Positions 49,996 to 59,916 of a stretch of 64,000 nucleotides of DNA are shown piece after piece (the first letter of the stretch is position 1; each line of letters begins with the position of its first letter). The notes beneath the pieces were generated by a model. It made no database searches. It saw nothing but the letters and a program-made list of their open reading frames with translations, and was not told the DNA's origin. Location: positions 1,240,001-1,304,000 of the forward strand of contig NZ_CP014546.1 of the NCBI RefSeq assembly GCF_001579805.1, read 5' to 3'. The DNA is from Pseudomonas azotoformans. Lineage in GTDB: Bacteria > Pseudomonadota > Gammaproteobacteria > Pseudomonadales > Pseudomonadaceae. The translations under genes were made by a program, and so were the position numbers.

Positions 49996-50741
49996 TCACG
50001 ACGCGCCACAAACTGACGCGTTATGGCACCAGCCTCGCCGTCGTACTGGGCGTGCATGCCGTCGCGATCGCTATCGCGCTTCATTGGTCCGCGCCGCGCA
50101 CGGTGCAGTTGCCACCGGCTGCCATGGTCATCGACCTGGCACCGATGCCAGCCCCGCCGCCGCCAGCGCCGCCCAAGGTGGTAACGCCGCCGCAACCGCC
50201 TGCACCGGTGGAAGAGCTGCCCCTGCCGAAACTGGCCGAGGCGCCCAAGCCAACGATCCAGGTGCCCAAGCCGGTCAAGCCCAAGCCGAAACCGCAGCCG
50301 CCAAAACCGGTGGAGAAGAAGATCGAGCCGCCCAAGGAGAAACCCTCCGAGGACCCGCCGAGCGACGCTCCGCCGACCCAGGCACCGGCTGAAAAATCGG
50401 CCCAGCCTGTTCCAGGCCCGTCTCCGCAGCAGATCGCAGCGAAGGCTTCCTGGGAAGGCACCCTGCTGGCGCACTTGCAGAAGTACAAGAAGTACCCGCC
50501 AGGCGCCCAGGCCCGTGGCAAGGAAGGTTTGAACCGCCTGAAGTTCGTGGTGGATGCCGAAGGCAACGTGCTGTCCTACGAGTTGGTGGGCCGCTCCGGC
50601 AACGCCGACCTGGACCGCGCCACGCTGGACATGATCCGTCGTGCCCAGCCGCTGCCCAAGCCGCCGGCAGACATGCTCAAAGGCGGCAGCATCGAGATCG
50701 TTGCACCGTTCGTGTACAACATCGAGAAGCGTCGTCGCTGA
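49992..50741 (+). CDS. tonB: Energy transducer TonB
   Basis: A 249-residue TonB: N-terminal anchor helix (about 14-32), a long Pro/Lys-rich spacer (about 50-145, PPKVVTPPQPPAP ... PKPVKPKPKPQPPKP) and a C-terminal TonB domain with YPPGAQARGKEGLNRLKFVV and a YNIEK end. It passes energy to outer-membrane siderophore and vitamin B12 receptors. Overlaps exbD by 4 bases (ATGA). Confidence 0.96.
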   Translation: MITTRHKLTRYGTSLAVVLGVHAVAIAIALHWSAPRTVQLPPAAMVIDLAPMPAPPPPAPPKVVTPPQPPAPVEELPLPKLAEAPKPTIQVPKPVKPKPKPQPPKPVEKKIEPPKEKPSEDPPSDAPPTQAPAEKSAQPVPGPSPQQIAAKASWEGTLLAHLQKYKKYPPGAQARGKEGLNRLKFVVDAEGNVLSYELVGRSGNADLDRATLDMIRRAQPLPKPPADMLKGGSIEIVAPFVYNIEKRRR

Positions 50742-50885
50742 AAAATGAAGGTGGTGAGGGGGCAACCCTCACCACCCTCAGCAAAATCTGCGTAACTCCC
50801 CGCTCAATCCCCAGCAAAGTTCTGATAACGTGCGTCTATCGATTGCAGCCGGTATGCTTGGCCCGCAACCTCATGGACGCCCGCT

Positions 50886-51806
50886 ATGACTCTTACAGAA
50901 TTACGCTACATCGTTACCCTCGCCCAAGAGCAGCACTTCGGCCATGCGGCCGAGCGTTGCCATGTCAGCCAGCCGACGCTGTCGGTGGGCGTGAAAAAGC
51001 TTGAAGACGAACTCGGTGTGCTGATTTTCGAGCGCAGCAAGAGCGCCGTGCGCCTGACGCCTGTGGGCGAAGGCATTGTTGCCCAGGCCCAGAAGGTGCT
51101 GGAGCAAGCGCAGAGCATTCGCGAACTGGCCCAGGCCGGCAAGAACCAGCTGACTGCACCGCTGAAAGTCGGCGCCATCTACACCGTCGGCCCTTACCTG
51201 TTCCCGCACCTGATCCCGCAACTGCACCGCGTCGCGCCGCAGATGCCGCTGTATATCGAAGAAAACTTCACCCACGTGCTGCGCGACAAACTGCGCAACG
51301 GCGAGCTGGACGCGATCATCATCGCCCTGCCGTTCAACGAGGCGGACGTGTTGACCCTGCCGCTCTACGACGAGCCGTTCTACGTCTTGATGCCCGCGTC
51401 CCACCCGTGGACGCAAAAAGACACCATCGACGCTGGCCTGCTCAACGACAAGAGCCTGCTGCTGCTGGGCGAAGGCCACTGCTTCCGCGACCAGGTCCTG
51501 GAAGCCTGCCCGACCCTGACCAAGGGCAACGACGGCGCCAAGCACACCACCGTGGAATCCAGCTCCCTGGAAACCATTCGCCACATGGTCGCGTCCGGCC
51601 TGGGTATTTCGATCCTGCCGCTGTCGGCAGTGGACAGCCATCACTACGCCCCTGGCGTGATCGAAGTGCGCCCACTGACACCGCCAGTACCATTCCGCAC
51701 CGTGGCGATCGCCTGGCGCGCCAGCTTCCCACGGCCCAAAGCCATTGAGATTCTGGCCGATTCGATCCGCCTGTGCTCGGTGGCCAAGCCGACGGCTGCG
51801 AGCTAA
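50886..51806 (+). CDS. oxyR: Hydrogen peroxide-sensing regulator OxyR
   Basis: A 306-residue LysR-type regulator. Helix-turn-helix at residues 3-60 (MTLTELRYIVTLAQEQHFGH). The redox pair is visible in GEGHCFRDQVLEACPTL, with the two cysteines 9 residues apart as in OxyR, forming the disulfide that activates it. It induces catalase and peroxidase genes. recG starts 8 bases after its stop, as in P. aeruginosa, where the two are co-transcribed. Confidence 0.97.
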   Translation: MTLTELRYIVTLAQEQHFGHAAERCHVSQPTLSVGVKKLEDELGVLIFERSKSAVRLTPVGEGIVAQAQKVLEQAQSIRELAQAGKNQLTAPLKVGAIYTVGPYLFPHLIPQLHRVAPQMPLYIEENFTHVLRDKLRNGELDAIIIALPFNEADVLTLPLYDEPFYVLMPASHPWTQKDTIDAGLLNDKSLLLLGEGHCFRDQVLEACPTLTKGNDGAKHTTVESSSLETIRHMVASGLGISILPLSAVDSHHYAPGVIEVRPLTPPVPFRTVAIAWRASFPRPKAIEILADSIRLCSVAKPTAAS

Positions 51807-51814
51807 GCAACGGT

Positions 51815-53890
51815 ATGACTGAGCTGTCGCAGGTGTCGGTGACGGCACTCAAGGGTGTCGGTGAAGCCATGGCCGAGAAGTTGGCCAAGGTCGGCCTGGA
51901 AAACCTCCAGGACGTGTTGTTCCACCTGCCCCTGCGCTATCAGGACCGCACCCGCGTGGTGCCCATCGGCCAATTGCGCCCTGGGCAAGATGCGGTGGTC
52001 GAAGGCACCGTGAGCGGTGCCGATGTGGTGATGGGTAAGCGCCGCAGCCTTGTGGTGCGCCTGCAGGACGGCACCGGTGGCCTGAGCCTGCGCTTCTACC
52101 ATTTCAGCAACGCGCAGAAAGAAGGGCTCAAGCGCGGCACTCGCGTGCGCTGCTACGGCGAAGCGCGGCCCGGCGCGTCGGGTCTTGAGATTTATCACCC
52201 GGAATACCGCGCAATCACCGGCGATGAACCGCCGCCAGTCGACACCACGCTCACACCGATCTACCCGCTCACCGAAGGCCTGACCCAACAACGCCTGCGC
52301 CAGTTGTGCATGCAGACACTGACGATGCTCGGACCGAAAAGCCTGCCCGACTGGCTGCCGCTGGAGCTGGCCCGCGACTATCAGCTGGCGTCGCTGGACG
52401 ACGCGATTCGCTACTTGCATCACCCGCCTGCCGATGCCGATGTCGACGAGCTGGCTCTCGGTCATCACTGGGCCCAGCATCGCCTGGCTTTCGAAGAACT
52501 GTTGACCCACCAACTGTCCCAGCAACGTCTGCGCGAGAGCATGCGTTCCCTGCGCGCGCCGGCCATGCCCAAGGCCACGCGGTTGCCTGCGCAGTACCTG
52601 GCCAACCTCGGCTTTGCGCCGACCGGTGCCCAACAGCGCGTCGGTAATGAAATCGCCTACGACCTCAGTCAGAAAGAACCGATGCTACGGCTGATCCAGG
52701 GCGACGTAGGCGCAGGCAAGACCGTGGTCGCCGCCCTCGCCGCCCTGCAAGCGCTGGAAGCCGGTTACCAAGTGGCGTTGATGGCGCCCACCGAGATTCT
52801 TGCCGAGCAGCACTTCATCACCTTCAAGCGATGGCTCGAGCCGCTCGGCCTGGAAGTGGCGTGGCTGGCCGGCAAGCTCAAGGGCAAGGTACGCGCAGCG
52901 GCACTGGAACAGATTGCCGGCGGCGCGCCGATGGTCGTTGGCACCCACGCGCTGTTCCAGGATGAAGTGCAATTCAAGAATTTGGCGCTGGTGATCATTG
53001 ACGAACAGCATCGCTTCGGAGTGCAGCAGCGCCTGGCCCTGCGCCAGAAAGGCGTGGGCGGGCGCATGAACCCGCACCAACTGATCATGACCGCCACGCC
53101 GATCCCGCGCACCCTGGCGATGAGCGCCTACGCCGACCTCGACACCTCGATCCTTGACGAACTGCCGCCCGGCCGGACGCCGGTCAACACCGTGCTGGTC
53201 ACCGACACCCGACGTGTCGAAGTGATCGAGCGCGTGCGCGGCGCCTGCGCCGAAGGGCGGCAGGCGTACTGGGTGTGCACGCTGATTGAAGAGTCCGAAG
53301 AGCTGACGTGCCAGGCGGCCGAAACCACCTTTGAGGACCTCACCAGTGCTCTGGGCGAGCTTAAGGTCGGGCTGATCCATGGCCGCATGAAGCCCGCTGA
53401 AAAAGCCGCCGTGATGGCCGAATTCAAAGCCGGCAACCTGCAACTGTTGGTGGCAACCACGGTGATCGAGGTCGGTGTGGACGTACCCAACGCCAGCTTG
53501 ATGATTATCGAGAACCCCGAGCGCCTGGGCCTGGCGCAACTGCACCAGTTGCGCGGCCGGGTCGGCCGGGGCAGCGCCGCCAGCCATTGTGTGCTGCTCT
53601 ACCACCCGCCGCTGTCGCAGATCGGTCGCCAACGCCTGGGCATCATGCGCGAAACCAACGACGGGTTTGTCATCGCCGAAAAAGACCTGGAGCTGCGTGG
53701 CCCCGGCGAAATGCTCGGCACGCGCCAGACCGGCCTGCTGCAATTCAAGGTCGCCGACCTGATGCGCGACGCTGACCTGCTGCCGGCCGTGCGCGATGCG
53801 GCGCAAGCGTTGCTCGAACGTTGGCCGGATCATGTCAGTCCTTTGCTGGATCGCTGGCTACGCCATGGGCAGCAATACGGCCAAGTGTGA
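51815..53890 (+). CDS. recG: ATP-dependent DNA helicase RecG
   Basis: A 691-residue helicase that reverses stalled forks. The N-terminal wedge/OB domain (residues 60-160), Walker A GDVGAGKT, DEQH box IIDEQHRFG and helicase motif QLHQLRGRVGRG are present; the C-terminal TRG region is complete. ATG at 51815 gives the normal start MTELSQVSVTALKGVG. Directly downstream of oxyR. Confidence 0.97.
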   Translation: MTELSQVSVTALKGVGEAMAEKLAKVGLENLQDVLFHLPLRYQDRTRVVPIGQLRPGQDAVVEGTVSGADVVMGKRRSLVVRLQDGTGGLSLRFYHFSNAQKEGLKRGTRVRCYGEARPGASGLEIYHPEYRAITGDEPPPVDTTLTPIYPLTEGLTQQRLRQLCMQTLTMLGPKSLPDWLPLELARDYQLASLDDAIRYLHHPPADADVDELALGHHWAQHRLAFEELLTHQLSQQRLRESMRSLRAPAMPKATRLPAQYLANLGFAPTGAQQRVGNEIAYDLSQKEPMLRLIQGDVGAGKTVVAALAALQALEAGYQVALMAPTEILAEQHFITFKRWLEPLGLEVAWLAGKLKGKVRAAALEQIAGGAPMVVGTHALFQDEVQFKNLALVIIDEQHRFGVQQRLALRQKGVGGRMNPHQLIMTATPIPRTLAMSAYADLDTSILDELPPGRTPVNTVLVTDTRRVEVIERVRGACAEGRQAYWVCTLIEESEELTCQAAETTFEDLTSALGELKVGLIHGRMKPAEKAAVMAEFKAGNLQLLVATTVIEVGVDVPNASLMIIENPERLGLAQLHQLRGRVGRGSAASHCVLLYHPPLSQIGRQRLGIMRETNDGFVIAEKDLELRGPGEMLGTRQTGLLQFKVADLMRDADLLPAVRDAAQALLERWPDHVSPLLDRWLRHGQQYGQV

Positions 53891-53967
53891 CGCCTGACTC
53901 ACTTAGTCGACCAACACTTGTATCAAGCTGGTTATACTTCGTGGACTGTAAGAAATTGGATCAGGCC

Positions 53968-55369
53968 ATGTCAGAAGTTGCCCTCGCCACAGCCCCACTG
54001 ACCGCCCCGCCGGTCATTCGGGCTCTGCTCGCAAAACTCGCCATCCCCTACACGGAAGTCACCGACCTACCGGGCCTGAATCCTGCGCGAAAGGTACAGG
54101 CCGTATTGCTGGAAGACGCGGTGGGCGCACTGATGGTGCTGTTCCCGCAGAACCAGTTGCTCGACCTCAACCGCCTCGCCGAACTCACCGGTCGCCGCCT
54201 CACGGCGGTGTCACCGGACCGCGTCGAACGCATGCTGGGCAAGCACGAACTCAGCCTGCTGCCGGGCTTGCCGCCGCTTACCAGTTCCCCATGCCTGTAT
54301 GAAGGCAGCCTGCTCAACGAGCCGAGCCTGCTGGTGCATTCGGGTGAAGCTGGCCTGTTGCTGGAGATCTCCAGCGACGCCTTCAAGACGATGCTCACCA
54401 AGGCCAGCGCCGGCCACTTCGGCGAGCCGTTGAGCAACATCCGCCCCAACCTCGACCGTCCCAATGATGACCGCGAGGAAATCACCCAGGCGATGCAGGC
54501 GTTCACCGCCCGCCGCATCCAGCAACGCCTGGAAGCGACCATCGAGATTCCACCGCTGGCCGACACGGCGCAGAAGATCATCAAGCTGCGCGTCGATCCA
54601 AACGCCACTATTGATGACATCACCGGCGTCGTCGAAACCGATCCCGCCCTGGCTGCGCAAGTCGTGAGCTGGGCCGCGTCGCCCTACTACGCATCGCCGG
54701 GCAAGATCCGCTCCGTGGAAGACGCCATCGTGCGCGTGCTGGGCTTCGACCTGGTGATCAACCTGGCGCTGGGGCCTGGCCCTGGGCAAGACCTTGAGCC
54801 TGCCCAAGGACCACCCGCACCAGTCCACGCCGTACTGGCACCAGTCGATCTACACTGCCGCCGTGATCGAAGGCCTGACCCGCGCCATGCCGCGCGCCCA
54901 GCGCCCGGAAGCCGGCCTGACTTATCTGGCCGGTCTGCTGCACAACTTCGGTTACCTGCTGCTGGCTCACGTGTTCCCGCCGCACTTTTCGCTGATCTGC
55001 CGTCACCTGGAGGTCAACCCGCACCTGTGCCACAGCTATGTCGAGCAACACTTGCTGGGTATCAGCCGCGAGCAGATTGGCGCGTGGCTGATGCGCTACT
55101 GGGACATGCCGGACGAGTTGTCCACCGCGCTGCGCTTCCAGCATGATCCGACCTACGATGGTCAGTACGCGGAGTATCCGAACCTGGTGTGCCTGGCGGT
55201 GCGCTTGTTGCGCAGCCGTGGGATTGGCTCCGGGCCGGATGAGGCGATTCCGGATGCGCTGCTTGAGCGCCTGGGGCTGACGCGGGACAAGGCTGAGGAA
55301 GTGGTGGGCAAAGTGCTGGATGCCGAGGTGTTGTTGCGTGAGCTGGCCTCGCAGTTCAGCCAAGGCTGA
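53968..55369 (+). pseudogene. YbaK-HDOD fusion protein, interrupted by one extra base
   Basis: Removing one base gives 466 residues. Residues 15-145 resemble a YbaK/ProX-type aminoacyl-tRNA deacylase domain; residues from about 190 on form an HDOD domain (IEIPPLADTAQKIIKLRVDP ... AAQVVSWAAS). The frame breaks in GGGGCC at 54771-54776 just after DLVINLALG and resumes in the +1 frame as LALGKTLSLPKDHPHQS. HDOD proteins act in stress and c-di-GMP signalling. A hypothetical HDOD gene lies next to recG in P. aeruginosa (PA5346). Both domain halves are complete, so a sequence error is plausible. Confidence 0.83.
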
Positions 55370-55391
55370 ATCTTTAGTCTGTTAGCCCGCT

Positions 55392-55473
55392 ATCGCAGGC
55401 AAGCCACCTCCCACACTTGACCGAGTTCCAACGTTGGAATGCCGTCTAGTGTGGGAGCTGGCTTGCCTGCGAT
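55392..55473. repeat. REP doublet
   Basis: ATCGCAGGCAAGCCA (55392-55406) is inverted at 55459-55473 (TGGCTTGCCTGCGAT), with CCTCCCACA and TGTGGGAG inside, and a CCAACGTTGG palindrome in the centre. A classic REP pair after the HDOD gene. Confidence 0.82.
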
Positions 55474-55501
55474 GAACCCACCTCGGTCTACCTGAAAAAC
55501 C

Positions 55502-55876
55502 TTACTTCTTTTTCTTCGGCTTCAAATACTTGGTCAACCCCTGGAACCAGATCACCAGCGCCGGGTTGCCTTTGATCTGGATCGACTTGTCCTGAATCCC
55601 CGTCATGAATGCCAGTTGCTTGTTCTTCGCCTGCATCGTGGCGAAGCCGTAGGCGGCATCTTTAAAGGCGATGGCGAATGCTGGCGACGGGTGAACACCC
55701 GAGCGGCTGGTGATGCGCTGGTCTTTGACGATGAAGTGACGGGCAACCTTGCCGTCGAGGGTCTGCAACTGGAACGCCAGGTCTTTATCGCCCAACTGTT
55801 GCTGGAAGGCAGGATTGGTGCGGCTGGCTTTGCCCATCATCAGGCCCAGCACCCACAGGAGAAGACGAAATTTCAT
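55502..55876 (-). CDS. SCP2-like hypothetical protein
   Basis: A 124-residue protein. ATG at 55876 gives a hydrophobic N-terminal helix (MKFRLLLWVLGLMMGKASR), then a compact alpha/beta region (DLAFQLQTLDGKVARHFIV ... GNPALVIWFQGLTKYL) that resembles an SCP2 lipid-binding fold, ending in KPKKKK. Conserved near recG in pseudomonads; function unknown. The SCP2 resemblance is a judgement from pattern only. Confidence 0.65.
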   Translation of the reverse strand: MKFRLLLWVLGLMMGKASRTNPAFQQQLGDKDLAFQLQTLDGKVARHFIVKDQRITSRSGVHPSPAFAIAFKDAAYGFATMQAKNKQLAFMTGIQDKSIQIKGNPALVIWFQGLTKYLKPKKKK

Positions 55877-56000
55877 GCACACGGCCTCGGTGTATTTATT
55901 GAGTGGCCGCAGCAGTTTAACGATTTGCAAAAAGAACGCCACCGATCTTGCGCATTAGCGGAAGATCGGCTGGCGTTTGACGCTTATAGCAGCATGTTGC

Positions 56001-56930
56001 TTAAACGTTCGGGCAAGGCACTGGCGCCCAGTCGGCCAGGTTAGGATCGCGGCAGGTGCCTTCGATCTGCGCCTTACCGGCGCTGGCAACCTGCTTGCTT
56101 TCAGCTTGCTTGGCCTGCACGGTCTGGATGCTCTTCTCGGTGGTCACCGCCTCTTTCGGCACGACCGGCAGGTCTTTTTTCTTCGCGACTTTCGGTGGAG
56201 TCTTGCCACCCTTCTTGGCCGGGACGACCGCAGGGGCTACGTCTGCCTGGGCCACGGTCACCACGTCATTACGCTGCACACCCACTTGTTGCAGATCTTT
56301 TTCGTAGGCCTGGGTGTAGTTGTTCAGGTCTTCGCTGGCTTTGCCGTTGACCGCGACGATCAGGTCATTGGATTCCTTCAGGCCGGACACGATTTCCGCC
56401 AGGCGCTTGCGGCCTTCGGTGTCGTTGACGGTCTTGGCCTTGCGGTCGGCCACCAGCTTGGTGAATGCGCTCTGGTAGCACTGCTGCGACGCTTTGGCGT
56501 AGGCGGTGCTGCGGTCGATGTCGGAGGCGCTTTTGTTGAAATCGGTGGAGTAGGAGGCAATGCGCTGGTTGTCATCGCTGATCTGCTTCTGACGCTCGGT
56601 GTAGTAACCCGCAGCGCCGCCGGCCAATGCGCCACCCGCTGCGCCGATGGCGGCGTTACGGCCACGCTTGTCAGAGTCGCCGGTCAGGGCGCCCAGCAGG
56701 GCACCGCCAGCGGCGCCAATGGCTGCGCCGGTCACGACCGACTTGGTCATGTCCGAATCGGTCGCGCGCAGGTGCTGCACCGGCTCGTAGCAGTTCGGGT
56801 AGTACTCGACCTTGGTGCTCGACGCGACCTTGGAGGCCGGCGACGTGGCGCAACCGGTCAACACAGTGCTGAAACCGGCCGCGATCAGCAGCAAGTGACG
56901 CTTGGAAACCGCCTTACGGGAAAAAAGCAT
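56001..56930 (-). CDS. tagQ: Type VI secretion lipoprotein TagQ
   Basis: A 309-residue lipoprotein (lipobox VLTGC about residue 30) with two glycine-rich segments (AAGGALLGALTGD, AAGGALAGGAAGYY) and a long helical region after. It is last in tagT-tagS-tagR-tagQ. In P. aeruginosa TagQ is an outer-membrane lipoprotein that anchors TagR and is needed to activate the PpkA kinase. The start at 56930 is preceded by a weak GAGAA. Family assignment depends mostly on the gene cluster. Confidence 0.85.
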   Translation of the reverse strand: MLFSRKAVSKRHLLLIAAGFSTVLTGCATSPASKVASSTKVEYYPNCYEPVQHLRATDSDMTKSVVTGAAIGAAGGALLGALTGDSDKRGRNAAIGAAGGALAGGAAGYYTERQKQISDDNQRIASYSTDFNKSASDIDRSTAYAKASQQCYQSAFTKLVADRKAKTVNDTEGRKRLAEIVSGLKESNDLIVAVNGKASEDLNNYTQAYEKDLQQVGVQRNDVVTVAQADVAPAVVPAKKGGKTPPKVAKKKDLPVVPKEAVTTEKSIQTVQAKQAESKQVASAGKAQIEGTCRDPNLADWAPVPCPNV

Positions 56931-57014
56931 AGGTGTGTTCTCGTTTAAGTTTGACTTGCCCAGCACGGCCCACCGCCGCCTGAGTCCCTTCCAAGCTCGC
57001 CATACAGCCAGCGC

Positions 57015-58739
57015 TCATCGCTGACCGCTCGCTGCGAGCAATTCCTTCAAGATCGTTGCCGGGTCGGCCCGCTGTTGCTTGCGGTAGTTGCCGACATGGC
57101 GAACGAACAGTGTTGCGCGCGTCACCAGGCTCTTGCCGAGCACCGGCTTGCGATCCAACTCTTCCTTGATCCGTTGAAACTGCGCCTGGATCACCGCATC
57201 GGTGTAACGCGTGCCGGTGGCCAGGTTGTCGATATAGATCGCCACGGCGCCATCGAGGGCGCTGCGACCATTGGCAATCGCCATGTCGAACAGCTGCGCG
57301 CTGGCCTCGTCCTTGTTGTCCAGGGACTGTTGGCGGCTCTTCTGCAGGTTGGCCAGGCGGATGTTGTAGTTGGCGATGGTTTCGGCCACCAACGCGGCCG
57401 ACTGGATCAGGTTGCCCGCCGCCTCTTCGCGTTGCTGGGCGATCAGCGAGACGTTGCGCTTGAGCTCTTCGTTGACCAGCCCCAACTCGGCTTGCAGCTT
57501 GGGGTCGGCGCTGGCGGCGATGATGCTGTCCAGGCGTTTGGTCGGGTCCTGGGCGTCGTCGATGGCATCGGTGAGCGCGGCCAGACGGCCTTCTTTCTGC
57601 CACTGGGCGAACAGCTCCTTGTAGCGCGAGCGCGGCGCCGACAATGCGCCAATCGCCACGCGGAATCCGGTGGTCTCGTTGCTTTGCTCGGTACCGTCAG
57701 CGGCGAACAGCGGGTACTCGCGGCGCATGCCGGTGAACAGCGTGCCCTCGCCTTCCAGGTAGTTGCCACCCTTGACCACAAAGCCGCCGTAGGTGCCCTG
57801 GCGACGCCCGGCGTGCACCAGTTGGAAGGATTCCTGGACCATCTCTGCGGCGTTGCCGATCACGTCGAACAGACCAATCGGGTTGGGCAATTTGGTGCCG
57901 ATAGGCATCAGGCGCGCGGCCTGGCCGGTGCCGCCGGCGACCTGGTTGAACACGGCGTAATCGCCGAGCGGGCCGTCGCTGTCGCTGCCTTCAGTGCGGC
58001 GCGGGAACAGGCGCCCTTCCAGGTCCTGGCGGCTGACGGCATGACCGCCGCGCGCGGCGAACTCCCACTCCACTTCGGTGGGCAGGCGCACAAAACCGAG
58101 GCCACCGTCATCCGCCGAAGAACCGCGTCCGCTGACCGGCAGCAACTCACGGTGGTATTTCATCAACCAGGCGCTGTACACCGCCGAGAAACGCTCGGCC
58201 TCAAAGCGCGACAGCATTACCTTGGGCAAACGCCCGGCCATGCCGGTGGGCGCGTCGCACGCCGGCGCCGGCTCACCGCTGGCCAGAGACTGCGCCTGGG
58301 ACATTACCTGGGCGTACTGGCGTGCCGTCACTTCGTACTTGCCGATGAAGTAGAGCATGGGCTTGAGCGGGGTCTTGGCGTCGGTCTTCGGCATCAAGGG
58401 CGCGATGACTTTGTTCCAGTCTTTGGGCAGGTCTTTGAGGGTGAACTGGCCATTGATGAAGTCGCGGCGGTAGCCGGAAATGAATGACTGCTGATAGCCC
58501 GCCTCGCCTTCGGCAAAGGGGTAGCCGAGGCTGATCTCGCGGTCATCCAGGGTGCCCTGGGCCAGCACGTAGGCGTAGCGGAACACCATGTTGCCTTCGC
58601 ACGGCAGCGGCAGGCTGACGTCGCCTTCCAGTGGCTTGGGGTTGTCGAGTTTGTCCTGCTTTACTAATAAAGAGTCATCGTCAGCCCAGGCCATGGAGGC
58701 CAAGGTCAGCGCCACACAGGCGCCCAGTAACTTATACAT
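57015..58739 (-). CDS. tagR: Type VI secretion regulator TagR (formylglycine-generating-enzyme-like)
   Basis: A 574-residue periplasmic protein: signal peptide MYKLLGACVALTLASMAWA, FGE-sulfatase domain (about 130-330; RLPTEVEWEFAARGG, GLFDVIGNAAEMVQE) and a long helical C-terminus. It has lost true enzyme features and in P. aeruginosa acts upstream of PpkA as an activator of the T6SS threonine-phosphorylation pathway. ATG at 58739 overlaps the end of tagS by 8 bases. Confidence 0.9.
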   Translation of the reverse strand: MYKLLGACVALTLASMAWADDDSLLVKQDKLDNPKPLEGDVSLPLPCEGNMVFRYAYVLAQGTLDDREISLGYPFAEGEAGYQQSFISGYRRDFINGQFTLKDLPKDWNKVIAPLMPKTDAKTPLKPMLYFIGKYEVTARQYAQVMSQAQSLASGEPAPACDAPTGMAGRLPKVMLSRFEAERFSAVYSAWLMKYHRELLPVSGRGSSADDGGLGFVRLPTEVEWEFAARGGHAVSRQDLEGRLFPRRTEGSDSDGPLGDYAVFNQVAGGTGQAARLMPIGTKLPNPIGLFDVIGNAAEMVQESFQLVHAGRRQGTYGGFVVKGGNYLEGEGTLFTGMRREYPLFAADGTEQSNETTGFRVAIGALSAPRSRYKELFAQWQKEGRLAALTDAIDDAQDPTKRLDSIIAASADPKLQAELGLVNEELKRNVSLIAQQREEAAGNLIQSAALVAETIANYNIRLANLQKSRQQSLDNKDEASAQLFDMAIANGRSALDGAVAIYIDNLATGTRYTDAVIQAQFQRIKEELDRKPVLGKSLVTRATLFVRHVGNYRKQQRADPATILKELLAASGQR

Positions 58740-59916
58740 CTCTGATTCCTTCAGAAGCCTGGATCCGCGCCACTCGCCAACCACCACAGGCCGCCGCCAT
58801 GGCGCTGACGCCCATGATTGCAACCAGGGCCAGGCCATAATGACGCGCCAACAGGTGACTGGCGTGTTCGCCCGGCACCTGCACAAATAACCTGTTCAAC
58901 GCCGCCTCGGCCACGCCATACAGACCGGCACTGAGCACGGCGGCGAAACCTGCGCTGTACAGCGCCTGCACCACCACAAACAGCAACAGCCCACCGGTGG
59001 AAAACCCCAACAGGCGCAACACCGACAATTCCCGACGCTTGCGCGCCACGGCGGCCAACGCCCCAGCAAAGATCGCTGCAAACCCTCCCGCCAACGCCAA
59101 CCCGCAGATCACCCAGAACACGATCGACAGGTTGCGGCTCAACGACTGCACCTGCGCGATGGTCTGCGCCTGGGTCGATACCAGCAGGTTCTGCCCGGCG
59201 AAAAACACCCGCAGCGGTTCCACATCGGTGAGGTTGCGCGCATACAGGCGAAATGCTGGGTACACGCGTTGTTCACTCACACCGACCGCTTCACCTTCCC
59301 AGCCCAAGGCCGGTACTGCGCGGCCATCACGGTAATCTTCTGCGGCTTCCAGCAATTTCAAATCGGCCAACAATCCGTCACGGGCAAAAGCTTCCAGCGG
59401 CAATACCGCCAGCACCTGCAAGCGCGTGCGCTGGGCCTCGAAGCGCCCTGCTACTTGCCGCGCAAAACTGGCTTCCAGCCAATCCCCCGGCCGCGCCGCC
59501 AGCTTCTCGGCGGCGGTGTGGCTCAACACGACCTGGTCCAGGCCCTTGGGCACCGGCAGACCCGCCAGCAAGGGATCACCCCAAGCGGTCGGCAGCATTT
59601 CCAGGGCCAAGGCGCCCACCTGCGCGGTCGCCGCAATTTGTCGCGTGCGCGGCAGTGCAAACGCCACATCGCTGCGCTGGCCGAGTTGCTCGATAAAGGC
59701 GCTGCTGAATCGACCACCGCCCAACGGAATAATTTCACGGGTGGCGGGGTCGGTCTGCAAACGTTCGGTCAAACTGCTAACCAGTCCAAATTTCAGGCCG
59801 AATAACACCAGCAACGGTGCAATGACCGCGACCAGCGCCAGCACCGAACACGCCGACAGCCAGGCATCGTTGCGATAGTCCTGCCAGGCCAGCGACGCCA
59901 CCAGACCTATGCGCAT
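58732..59916 (-). CDS. tagS: Type VI secretion ABC permease TagS
   Basis: A 394-residue permease of the LolC/MacB (FtsX-like) type: one membrane helix near the N-terminus (WLSACSVLALVAVIAPLLVL), a large periplasmic domain, and three helices near the C-terminus. It pairs with TagT. The TagTS complex is needed to switch on PpkA in P. aeruginosa. ATG at 59916 shares a base with the tagT stop (TGATG), indicating translational coupling. Confidence 0.9.
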   Translation of the reverse strand: MRIGLVASLAWQDYRNDAWLSACSVLALVAVIAPLLVLFGLKFGLVSSLTERLQTDPATREIIPLGGGRFSSAFIEQLGQRSDVAFALPRTRQIAATAQVGALALEMLPTAWGDPLLAGLPVPKGLDQVVLSHTAAEKLAARPGDWLEASFARQVAGRFEAQRTRLQVLAVLPLEAFARDGLLADLKLLEAAEDYRDGRAVPALGWEGEAVGVSEQRVYPAFRLYARNLTDVEPLRVFFAGQNLLVSTQAQTIAQVQSLSRNLSIVFWVICGLALAGGFAAIFAGALAAVARKRRELSVLRLLGFSTGGLLLFVVVQALYSAGFAAVLSAGLYGVAEAALNRLFVQVPGEHASHLLARHYGLALVAIMGVSAMAAACGGWRVARIQASEGIRDV

